Assembly (NCBI GenBank): GCA_004293365.1
Contig: RDYN01000032.1
Coordinates: 1-48,222 of the forward strand
Length of the DNA stretch: 48,222 nt
DNA from: Oscillatoriales cyanobacterium
GTDB taxonomy: Bacteria > Cyanobacteriota > Cyanobacteriia > Cyanobacteriales > Microcoleaceae
Reading direction: 5' to 3'
Positions 9,701-17,300 of this stretch are shown piece by piece. The notes below the pieces were generated by a model. The model ran no database searches. It was not told the origin of the DNA and worked only from the letters and a program-made list of their open reading frames with translations. The position numbers and the translations under genes were made by a program. The stretch's first letter is position 1; each line of letters starts with the position of its first letter.

Positions 9701-10166
9701 AAATAGCTTTGCTGAGGCAATTATGTCACCCGAACACCGCGACAAATGCGACTCTTCTTGTTACGATTGCTTGCAGCAGTACCGCAATATGAACTATCAC
9801 GGTTTGCTGGATTGGCGTTTGGGAATTTCTTTGCTGAGAGCCTTAGCCGACAGCAATTTTCAATGCGGGCTCGATGGAGATTTTTCTATTCCAGACTTAG
9901 AAAATTGGCTGCTGAATGCAACTGCTTTGCGCGATATATTTTGTGCTTCGTTTAATTGTTCTGGGGAACAGTTCGGCGCTTTACCGGGTTTTGCAGTGGG
10001 CGATAAAACCGTTATTATCGTTCATCCTTTGTGGGACGTAGATAACCCTCAAGGCTTATTGCATGAAGCGATTGCTACAGTAGAAGCGCCCGATCGAGTT
10101 CGATACCTAGATACCTTCAATCTCCTGCGCCGTCCGAGTTGGTGCTATCAATCGCTAGATGATTAG
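6789..10166 (+). CDS. Large DruE-like helicase, C-terminal part (RecA2, zinc motifs, DUF1998/MZB)
   Basis: 1,125 codons from a TTG at 6789 with no ribosome-binding site, which is why I believe this is the rest of the gene that starts at 4491 (in-frame codons 6750-6788 also read as protein). It begins with motif IV (VVFSDSREDAA), then has a cysteine pair CGFC...CTNC near residue 340, motif V TTTMEVGIDIG, and motif VI QRAGRGGRRG near residue 468. A CQRC...CPKC zinc ribbon lies near residue 720. The C-terminal CDSSCYDCL...YHGLLDWRLG cluster near residue 987 is the hallmark of the DUF1998/MZB region found in DruE and DrmB. Established knowledge: Druantia and DISARM use such proteins in anti-phage defence. 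The size and fused layout fit DruE better than DrmA plus DrmB. Naming it DruE is inference. Confidence 0.75.
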   Translation: MVVFSDSREDAASISNGIERTHYSDLVREAIFDELKQEAIARPILLQNLQEHDLPTCTEVIEFAQHHPNAVDQIQKAIKDANRLLPQGLGSEDLEPLQNRINTAQKLLSEIKKIGNTRTVPLRMLFEGLEKPQDPGLLIQRLIKLGVNPAGNDVLYQEFSYEGKYHHWTKIFDFATAGWKPDLCAEAQTRRDTTLREKVKSEVCDTLFSRLYFGIEASGLGYIRLNLLPNQLEQLAIQCGVSSSVFESICDGVLRILGDFYRYPRKPQDYPLDDWKDWGDARANLRNYIKKCAENCGISEQELKPALWSAICTQGQHHHLILNPRHLSVRVAVSDDPVWQCGFCQRHHLHRAGGVCTNCLAHLPAKPNRKCGDLYDRNYFATQAVNKRQPLRLHCEELTGQTDDQAERQRHFRNIIVNFGEQDRDFIPVVDTIDILSVTTTMEVGIDIGSLMAVVMANMPPMRFNYQQRAGRGGRRGQAFAIVLTLCRGRSHDEFYYRHPEKITGDPPPVPFLAMSQVEMAQRLLTKECLRRAFIAAGVNCWEVEKKPDSHGEFGTVQNWKETEERREQVRRWLGTSCDVTEVINSLLVGVAGIDRDHLEKYARQDLFDKINECANNLELTGDGLAERLAEGGILPMYGMPSRVRDLYHHEPSRKQKVSTIDRDLDLAVAEFAPGSEKTKDKRIYTAIGFTAPLISDGKHGLVPAGEPVSDRKWMLRCQRCQHTATSNTKFEDTICPKCAATEEQGFRVFQWAVPLAFRTSINPGADAKEEYDALITGAGSVAEAQPQDFNLVNNTNTQIAFSESGRVFRVNDNRGQLFKGAIGNATFGRGDKLLPDQWIDERFQNKPDGVRFKPQGESEAIAIIAPKTTGVLRIKPVTVPDGLCLDPIAPGSAVKAAFYSAAFTVRAVAAQELDIDPEELDISGLRQVELEDKKVGEIVISDRLANGSGFTDWLAHRWEDILTDKILNSQNSFAEAIMSPEHRDKCDSSCYDCLQQYRNMNYHGLLDWRLGISLLRALADSNFQCGLDGDFSIPDLENWLLNATALRDIFCASFNCSGEQFGALPGFAVGDKTVIIVHPLWDVDNPQGLLHEAIATVEAPDRVRYLDTFNLLRRPSWCYQSLDD

Positions 10167-10239
10167 ATGGAGGATTCAAACATTAACACACTAGATGGTG
10201 GATAACTTGACTGAATGAGGATTTACGCAACCTTCTCGT

Positions 10240-10308
10240 GCAGAGCCGTGGCAATTCCAAGAGCGCTTGGGGCCGGAGCGGCCTGCTGGGGGATTGCCAC
10301 GGCTCTGC
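10240..10308. repeat. Palindrome with 16-bp perfect arms downstream of the defence operon
   Basis: GCAGAGCCGTGGCAAT at 10240-10255 pairs exactly with 10293-10308, with a GC-rich loop of 37 bases. It is not followed by a T-run, so it is more likely a small palindromic repeat element than a simple terminator, though it lies where the operon must end. The rest of the interval 10167-10594 holds the psaE promoter region. Confidence 0.7.
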
Positions 10309-10453
10309 CTAAATCCTATTAATGCACTATGTAGGCGCTCCGGCCCGCTCTCCTATTTGTAAAGTTTTTTATAGATCCGATCGCACTGCTTGTATTTAAC
10401 GGATAATATCTGTTTATTTATTTTTCCCCTCCAGCGATCGCCCTCAAAACAAC

Positions 10454-10471
10454 TTTACTTTTCTTTACAAA
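10454..10471 (+). promoter_or_regulatory. Candidate HLR1 (RpaB-binding) site upstream of psaE
   Basis: TTTACTTTTCTTTACAAA reads as two 8-mers separated by two bases, against the HLR1 consensus YTTACAWW-NN-YTTACAWW. The second half is perfect and the first has one mismatch. HLR1 sites bound by the response regulator RpaB are known upstream of photosystem I genes, including psaE, in other cyanobacteria. It lies about 125 bases before the start codon. Confidence 0.55.
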
Positions 10472-10594
10472 CCAACAACCAAAAGACGGCGCCGAACACA
10501 ATAATTTCGTTACAGACTTTAAATGCGACGCGCGATCGACTAAAGTAAAAAAAATGGCTTTATCCGTTTATTCATCGCAAAGGAAACAAAGCTC

Positions 10595-10966
10595 ATGGTT
10601 CAACGCGGTTCGACAGTCCGGATTCTCCGCAAAGAATCCTACTGGTATCAAGAAGTGGGCACCGTTGCTACGGTAGACCAAAGCGGCATTAAATACCCAG
10701 TTATCGTTCGCTTTAGCAGCGTCAATTATGCCGGCGTCAACACCAACAACTTCGCCCAAAGCGAATTAGTCGAAGTCGCTGGCCCCAAAGCAAAAGCATC
10801 GACCACAGCCTCCGGTGGCAAGCAAACGACGATCAACGAGAAAACTCGGAAAACCGGCAGCGGAGCAGCCCCCAACCAGCCCAAAACTTCGACCGGCAGC
10901 AAGCCCGGTGCGGAAGTTGCCGGCAGCGTCGAAGGTGCACCAAATCAAGGAACAGAGCAACGCTAA
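10595..10966 (+). CDS. psaE: Photosystem I reaction centre subunit IV (PsaE) with a C-terminal extension
   Basis: PsaE is a small SH3-like stromal subunit of photosystem I that helps dock ferredoxin and supports cyclic electron flow. Residues 1-62 are a full PsaE domain ([38 protein letters not shown]). Most PsaE proteins stop within 65-75 residues. Here about 55 extra residues follow, rich in Ala, Thr, Ser, Lys, Gly and Pro and apparently disordered. A ribosome site AAGGAAA precedes the ATG. The stop is 2 bases before mutM, so the two are probably co-transcribed. A candidate RpaB site lies upstream. The identification of the core is secure; the role of the tail is unknown. Confidence 0.95.
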   Translation: MVQRGSTVRILRKESYWYQEVGTVATVDQSGIKYPVIVRFSSVNYAGVNTNNFAQSELVEVAGPKAKASTTASGGKQTTINEKTRKTGSGAAPNQPKTSTGSKPGAEVAGSVEGAPNQGTEQR

Positions 10967-10968
10967 TT

Positions 10969-11883
10969 GTGCCAGAACTGCCAGAAGTAGAAACTATTTG
11001 CCGGGGTTTGAACCAACTTACCCTCGATCGCGAAATATTGGGCGGAGACGTGCTGTTACATAGCTCGATCGCCCGCTCAATCTCTGCAACCGATTTTTTG
11101 ACAAAACTCAAAGGAAAGTCGATCGAACGGTGGTACAGGCGCGGCAAATACCTCCTGGCAGAACTATCGCAATTGACAGAAGCAGAAAGGGAAACGGACA
11201 AAGTTGGGAATTTTCCAACCCAAAATCCCAGTTCTTCCCTTCTGCCTTCCAAAGCCGGCTGGTTGGGCGTTCACCTGCGGATGACCGGTCAACTGCTGTG
11301 GGTAAACGAATCCGAACCCCTGCCAAAACACGCGCGAGTCCGCCTGTTCTTTGCAGGAAACCAAGAATTACGCTTTGTAGACCAACGCACCTTCGGTCAA
11401 ATGTGGTACGTCCCCGCAGAAACCGAGGTTTCCAGTACAGTCACCGGCCTGAAACTCCTAGGCCCGGAACCGTTTTCCGACGAATTTACCACAGAATATT
11501 TGGCAGCCAAGCTGCACAGACGGGCGCGACCAATTAAAACAGCATTGCTAGACCAGTCACTGGTAGCGGGTTTGGGGAATATCTACGCTGACGAAACTTT
11601 GTTTTTGTCGGGAGTGATGCCGACAACTCTGTGCGCCGATTTGACAAGAGAGCAAATCGATCGCATTCATACAGCTATTATTCAAGTTTTACAGCGGGCG
11701 ATCGCCTCCGGCGGCACCACCTTCAGCAATTTTCTCAACGTCCAAGGCGTCAACGGCAACTACGGCGGCGTTGCTTGGGTGTACAATCGGGCCGGTCAAC
11801 CCTGCCGCACTTGCTCGACAACCATCGAACGGATAAAATTAGCAGGGCGATCGACTCATTTTTGCCCCGCCTGTCAGAAATAA
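10969..11883 (+). CDS. mutM: Formamidopyrimidine-DNA glycosylase
   Basis: Excises 8-oxoguanine and formamidopyrimidines and nicks the abasic site. The GTG start is fixed because the catalytic N-terminal proline must follow the initiator: the protein begins (M)PELPEVETICRGL, with Pro2 and Glu3. The GKYLL lysine region, the helix-two-turn-helix around DQSLVAGLGNIYADE, and the C-terminal zinc finger CRTCSTTIERIKLAGR...CPACQ are present. At 304 residues it is longer than usual because of about 25 extra residues after LLAEL (around 66-90, ETDKVGNFPTQNPSSSLLPS). Their DNA resembles the GGGAATT and CTTCC microsatellites of this genome. Two bases separate it from psaE; pairing a photosystem I gene with oxidative DNA repair is suggestive but may be incidental. 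Confidence 0.95.
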   Translation: MPELPEVETICRGLNQLTLDREILGGDVLLHSSIARSISATDFLTKLKGKSIERWYRRGKYLLAELSQLTEAERETDKVGNFPTQNPSSSLLPSKAGWLGVHLRMTGQLLWVNESEPLPKHARVRLFFAGNQELRFVDQRTFGQMWYVPAETEVSSTVTGLKLLGPEPFSDEFTTEYLAAKLHRRARPIKTALLDQSLVAGLGNIYADETLFLSGVMPTTLCADLTREQIDRIHTAIIQVLQRAIASGGTTFSNFLNVQGVNGNYGGVAWVYNRAGQPCRTCSTTIERIKLAGRSTHFCPACQK

Positions 11884-12085
11884 CCAATTCCGCAACGGAT
11901 TTTGTACCAGATTTCACGGATCTACCAAATCTCAGCTTCCGACTCTTCAGTCTGCGGAGGCAGACATCGTTTGTGTAGGGGCGGTTTCAACCGCCGACTC
12001 AATCAACCGCCGACTCTTTTAACTGGTATTAAAGCCAAATCGGCATTAAAATTTGTATACTTTTATAAACGAAACAGAGCAAATT

Positions 12086-12301
12086 ATGGCAATCAAAAAA
12101 GGTAGCACAGTCCGCGCAATTCGCGAGAAACTGGAAAACAGCCTCGAAGCCCAAGCCAGCGATCGGCGCTTTTCCTCCTATCTATTTGAAACCAAAGGCG
12201 AAGTGATGGATGTTCGCGGCGACTACGCCTTTGTCAAATTCGGCAAAGTCCCCACCCCGAATATTTGGCTGCGCGTAGACCAACTCGAAGATTTTAAGTA
12301 A
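12086..12301 (+). CDS. ndhO: NAD(P)H-quinone oxidoreductase subunit O
   Basis: A small cyanobacteria- and plant-specific peripheral subunit of the NDH-1 complex used in cyclic electron flow and respiration. The 71-residue protein [20 protein letters not shown]...[12 protein letters not shown]...[20 protein letters not shown] is a full-length match to what I know of NdhO. The open frame extends 11 codons upstream, but the family starts at MAIKKG, so I set the start at 12086. It stands alone between mutM and mdh. The preceding 200 bases carry a GTAGGGGCGGTTTCAACCGCC-type repeat fragment and an AT-rich promoter region. Confidence 0.93.
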   Translation: MAIKKGSTVRAIREKLENSLEAQASDRRFSSYLFETKGEVMDVRGDYAFVKFGKVPTPNIWLRVDQLEDFK

Positions 12302-12373
12302 ACTCACTGACACAAAACATCACAATCAGTCGTGGATGTAACTAACACTATTTCTGATAGTTGCTAACTTTTA

Positions 12374-12441
12374 GGTACGTTGTTGCGCTTGGGCGCGCTC
12401 TTTCATATATATATAAGAGCGCCCAAGTGCAACAACATACC
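12374..12441. repeat. Palindromic repeat, half-site order A-A' (copy 1)
   Basis: A left half, GGTACGTTGTTGCGCTTGGG then CGCGCTCTT, and a right half ending CAACAACATACC form a long imperfect hairpin over an AT-dinucleotide centre. A relative lies at 42536-42588 with the halves in the opposite order. Confidence 0.75.
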
Positions 12442-12450
12442 TGAGCGAAG

Positions 12451-12492
12451 GTAACGTAGATTACATACAGTGCACCCGATCGCAATTAAGCT
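12451..12492 (+). promoter_or_regulatory. Candidate class II NtcA-activated promoter for mdh
   Basis: GTAACGTAGATTAC (12451-12464) matches the NtcA consensus GTA-N8-TAC exactly. After 22 bases comes TAAGCT (12487-12492), matching the -10 form TAN3T at the standard spacing of NtcA class II promoters. The mdh start codon follows 43 bases later. NtcA responds to 2-oxoglutarate, which would tie malate dehydrogenase to the nitrogen/carbon balance. Chance occurrence cannot be excluded from sequence alone. Confidence 0.5.
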
Positions 12493-12535
12493 CATTATTA
12501 AAATCTAAAATCTTAAATTTCGCATCTAAAATCCC

Positions 12536-13498
12536 ATGAATCCCCCATCAACCCGCGTTTCAATTATTGGTGCAGGCAAAGTCGGTAGCACCTTAGCCCA
12601 ACGAATTGCCGAGAAAAATCTAGCAGATGTAGTATTGCTAGATATCGTCGAAGGTTGGCCGCAGGGGGTTGCTTTGGACTTGATGCAAGCCCGGGGAGTC
12701 GAACGCCACGATCGCCAAATTGTCGGTACAAATGATTATATAGATACAGCTAACTCAAATATCATCGTCATTGCCGCCGGAATTCCGCGCAAACCCGGTA
12801 TCAATCGCGAAGATTTAATTAAAATCAATGCTCGAATTGTTACTGAAGCTGCAAAAGGGGCGATCGCCCATTCCCCCGAAGCAATCTTAATTGTCATCAC
12901 AAATCCCCTAGATATTATGACATATCTAGCCTGGGAAGCTGTGGATTTGCCAAAACACCGAGTTATGGGGATGGGGGGAATTCTCGACTCCGCCCGCTTT
13001 CAAACTTTTATTGCAATGGAATTGGGAGTTTCCATTGGTGAAGTCTGTGCGACAGTCATCGGTTCCCACGGCGATTTAATGGTTCCTTTGCCGCGCTATT
13101 CCACTGTTAACGGCATTCCTATCGATCGACTTATGGATGCTGGGGCGATCGATCGCATCGTACAGCGGACTCGCCACGGCGGCGCCGAAATAGTAGGATT
13201 GATGAAGACGGCTAGTGCTTATTTTGCACCCGCATCTTCCGCCTGTTTAATGGTAGAATCAATTTTACTCAATCAGTCGCGACTGTTGCCTTGCTCAGTG
13301 TATTTGGACGGTCAATACGGCGTGCAAGATATCTTTTTAGGTGTTCCCTGCCGCTTGGGATATCAGGGAGTAGAACAGGTTGTCGAACTCGAACTCAGCG
13401 ATACAGAGAAAGCTGCTTTAATCGAATCAGGAAAAGTGGTTTTACAAAATATTGAAGAAGCAAGGAGGATAGTGAAAACTCCTGATGCAAGCAAGTAA
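12536..13498 (+). CDS. mdh: Malate dehydrogenase (LDH-like type)
   Basis: Interconverts malate and oxaloacetate with NAD(H). Rossmann motif GAGKVGSTLAQ (residues 11-21), the DIVEG turn for NAD rather than NADP, the substrate-binding loop PRKPGINREDL whose first arginine marks malate rather than lactate specificity, ITNPLDIMTY, and the catalytic histidine in GSHGDLMVPL are all present. 320 residues is normal for the family. It is a single gene with its own upstream region, which includes a candidate NtcA promoter. In cyanobacteria this enzyme feeds an incomplete or branched TCA cycle together with aconitase, encoded elsewhere in this window. Confidence 0.92.
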   Translation: MNPPSTRVSIIGAGKVGSTLAQRIAEKNLADVVLLDIVEGWPQGVALDLMQARGVERHDRQIVGTNDYIDTANSNIIVIAAGIPRKPGINREDLIKINARIVTEAAKGAIAHSPEAILIVITNPLDIMTYLAWEAVDLPKHRVMGMGGILDSARFQTFIAMELGVSIGEVCATVIGSHGDLMVPLPRYSTVNGIPIDRLMDAGAIDRIVQRTRHGGAEIVGLMKTASAYFAPASSACLMVESILLNQSRLLPCSVYLDGQYGVQDIFLGVPCRLGYQGVEQVVELELSDTEKAALIESGKVVLQNIEEARRIVKTPDASK

Positions 13499-14302
13499 TC
13501 GCTAGTAAGCTGTTGTGCTTTTAAATTAGATATTCGGGACGCAGATCAAAGCAACGTCCCACAATAATTTTATTGATTTTTGAGACAAAGTTTAAATACA
13601 GAATAGCTTAAATATAAAGTACCACAAACTCCCGGCGATCGCAAGACTGGGCGGCTACAATCCGTGCCAACGCTCTATCTTGAAATACATCTGCCTTGAA
13701 GAGCCTGATATCTGCATTGTTTATTTGGGCGACAGCTTAGGACTAATCAATCGATAATTAGTGAAAACGATAGAAAAGGCGATCGGCTCAATTTAAACAA
13801 ATTTTAATAGAGGTACTCTCAACAGGATATTCGATCGCAAAACTAAGGCAAACATCGAGGGAGTTTGCGATAATAATAAAAAAGTGACAATTGCCACCGC
13901 AGGCGATCGAAAAAAAATGTCAAAATTAGTCAGGACTCTGGGGGCACTCCCGCGAAGAAACCGGGTTTCTGTTTGCCGTTTGGGAGTTTTCCTTACTTAA
14001 TGACCTTAATAAACCGGCTTCATGCGTATATTTACTGAGTACAATTATCAATTATTGAGAAATAATGCAGTAATCAATCATACCTCCGCCGCCGTCCCAG
14101 TAAATATACTGGGTCAAGAGACTCGCTTTACTTAGGAATCTAGAAAAAGTACGGAAATTCAGTGCCAATAGCTGCTAAGTGGAAGGAGCAATCAGAAAAT
14201 ATGTCCTTTGTCTTTTGAATTTACCAGGCTCAACTTGCAGAGCGCTATGGGGATGCTATATACCTCGATACCAAACCGCAAAATAACTAAAAAAATAGCA
14301 TT
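13499..14302. other. Long intergenic region before the cyanobacteriochrome kinase
   Basis: No gene was found in about 800 bases. A weak stem GGGACG...CGTCCC at 13536-13560 may end mdh transcription. A GAAACCGGGTTTC palindrome and a CCCAGT-AAATAT-ACTGGG hairpin occur near 13955-13967 and 14095-14112. AT-rich stretches could hold promoters, but no consensus stands out. The length suggests a regulated leader for the downstream kinase. Confidence 0.5.
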
Positions 14303-17300
14303 ATGTTTCATGAATACCTGTATCAAGAAGTAACCGACTTGCGCCAAAAGCTAGCTCACCTAGAAAGAGAAATGCAGTCTCAAACTTGGTTCAAAAAGTT
14401 GCAAGCGCTGATGGGAGTGATTGGCAAAATTCGCCAATCCCTAGACTTAGAAACAATATTCAAAATCACAGCCACCGAAGTCAGGCAACTCCTAAATGCC
14501 GATCGAGTCGCCGTCTACCGCTTCATCCCCGAATCCGAGTGGAACGAGGGCGAAGTAGTCTCAGAAGACGTGCTTCCCCAATTCAGCCCCTCCCTGGGTG
14601 CAAAAGTTCACGATCACTGCTTCGGCGAACAATTTGCCGCCAACTACGCCAAAGGTTACGTTCAAGCAGTCAGCGACATCTACAAAGCCCGGTTGAGTCC
14701 CTGTCACCTCAGAATCCTCAAGCGATTTCAAATCCGAGCAAACTTAGTCGTACCCCTGCTGCAAGGACAACATTTATGGGGATTGCTGTGCATTCATCAG
14801 TGCGGTCAACCCCGCGATTGGCAGGAAGACGAAATCGAATTTGCCAAACAAGTAGGAGAACATTTAGCAGTTGCAATTTATCAGGCCGAATTGCACTCGC
14901 AAACCCAGAAACAATTAGCAGAAATCGCATCGGCGCAGCAGAAACTCCGCGACAGCGAGCAAAAATATCACCAAATTCTCGATTCGATCGCCGATATGGT
15001 ATTGGTCAAAGGCCCCGAATCGAAAATCGTCTGGGCAAATCAAGCATTCCGCGACTATTACGGCATGACTGAAGAGGAACTGCAAGGCATCGTAGACGCA
15101 CCTTTTTCCGAGTCCGACAATATTCGACCGTACATCAAAGATGACGCTTTCGTATTTGAAACCGGACAGACTCTGCAAATTCCCGAAGAACCGGCGACGC
15201 GGCACGACTCAGAAGTGCGGCTGTTTAGCACAGTCAAAACACCCATCCGCAACCAAGAGGGCAAAGTTGTCATGACTGTCGGCGTCTCCCGGGACATGAC
15301 GGAACGCAAAGCAGCAGAAGAAGCCGTCAAAGCCAGCGAAGCCCAATACCGCCGCCTGGTAGAAACCTCCCAAGATATGATTTGGTCGGTGGATGCCGAG
15401 GGGCGCTTCACCTTCGTCAACCCAGCAGTTAAGTATATCTACGGTTACGAACCAGCAGAAATGCTCGGTAGGGCCTTCTCGGACTTGATGACACCAGAAC
15501 AAATGCAGGAAGATTTAGCAGTTTTCGCCCGCCTGCTTGATGGAGAATCAATTTTCCAGCACGAAAGCACCCACATCGCCAAAGACGGCAGCATCAAACA
15601 TTTGATGTTCAACGCTATCGCCCTGTACGACGAAAACGGAAATGCGATCGGTACCACTGGTACAGCCACCGACATTACTGCTCGCAAACGGGCAGAAGAA
15701 GCATTGCAGCGGGCCAATGCAGAACTGGAAACCAGAGTAGAAGAACGCACCGCCGAACTGCGGCACACCTTGGCTGCCCTCACTGCTAGCGAAGCCAAAT
15801 TCCAGACGATCGCCGCCACCATCCCCGGTGCTCTGTTTCAATTTTGCAGCCGCGAGGGAGTGTGGAGTTTTGACTATATGAGCGATCGCATTTTCGATAT
15901 CACCGGCATCACAGCAGCAGCAGCAGTCATCGGAGATCTAAATACATTCACGAACCGCGTCCACCCCGATGACTTGGAAAGCTACATCGCCTCCATCAAG
16001 GAAGCCGTAGAAAATATCTCCCTGTGGCACTACGAAGGGCGGTTAGTCAAGCCCGACGGTGAGATTCGCTGGTGGCAGGGCGACTCTATGCCCACCCGCA
16101 GCGAAAACGGCGAAACCGTATTTTGTGGCGTCCTCCTAGACATTACCGATCGCAAAGTGGCCGAAACCGCCATCCGCGAAAGCCAGCGGCAGCTTCAAGA
16201 AGCCCAGAGACTCGCCCACGTGGGCAATTGGGAACTCGACGCAATCACCGAAACCGTCACTTGGTCCGAAGAACTTTTCCGCATCTTCGGGCTAGAACCA
16301 GCGGCCGTTGCGCCCACCAGAGAAGAGCAAGTGGCTCTAATCCATCCAGAAGATTTGGAATTGTGGGGAACCGAAGTACAGCGGGGAGTTGAAGCAGGTA
16401 CTCCCTTTGATTTTGACTTCCGCATTTACCGTCCCGACGGCACCCTGCGGCACCTCAACGCACTGGGCCGCGCCGAAACCGATGCCAGCGGCAAGGTGCT
16501 AAAATTGTTCGGCACAGCCCTTGACATTACCGATCGCAAAGCCGCTGAAGCAGCGCTGCGGCAAGCAGCAGCCGAGTTGGAAGACAGAGTGAGCGATCGC
16601 ACCGCCGAACTTTCCCAAGCCGTCACTCAGTTAGAACAAGAAATTGGCGATCGAAAACTTGCAGAAGCAGCGCTGCAAGTTTCCGAGCAAAACCTGCGAA
16701 CTATCTTTAACAATGTCTACGATGCTATCTTCATTCAAGACCTAGAAGGCAACATTCTTGATGTCAACGATCGAATGTTAGAAATGTACGGAGTTAGTCG
16801 GGAACAAGCAATCAAATCATCAATTACAAAGGATTATTCAAGCGATGACAATCCTATTCAACTAATGAGAGAACTTTGGGAAAAAGTATTATCAGGCGAA
16901 AGCACCCGTATCGAATGGAAATCTAGGCGACCCAACGATCGTTCAACCTTTGATGCAGAAATTGCTGTGTCAAGAATTCATCTCAACGGCAATCTGGGCA
17001 TCATTGCCAACGTGCGAGATATTAGCGATCGAAAACTTGCAGAAGCCGAACTGCAAAGCGCTCAAAAGTTTATGGAATCAGTCCTCAACACCATACCCGT
17101 AGGAGTAGTTGCCAAGGAAGCCCAAGAATTGCGGTTTGTACTCTGGAACCCCGCTGCCGAAGATTTGCTCGGTTTCCGTGCAGCAGAAGTTATCGGCAAA
17201 AATGATTACGACTTTTTCCCCACAGAACAAGCTGATGTTTTCACCGCCAAAGACAGGGAAGTGCTCAACAGCGGGCAAATTGTAGAAATCGCCGAAGAAG

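Noticed and set aside
1446..10166. DISARM or Dpd (7-deazaguanine) defence system
   Set aside because: No DrmMI/MII methylase, PLD-type DrmC or DpdA transglycosylase gene is present, and helicase and DUF1998-type regions lie in one frame, unlike separate DrmA and DrmB.
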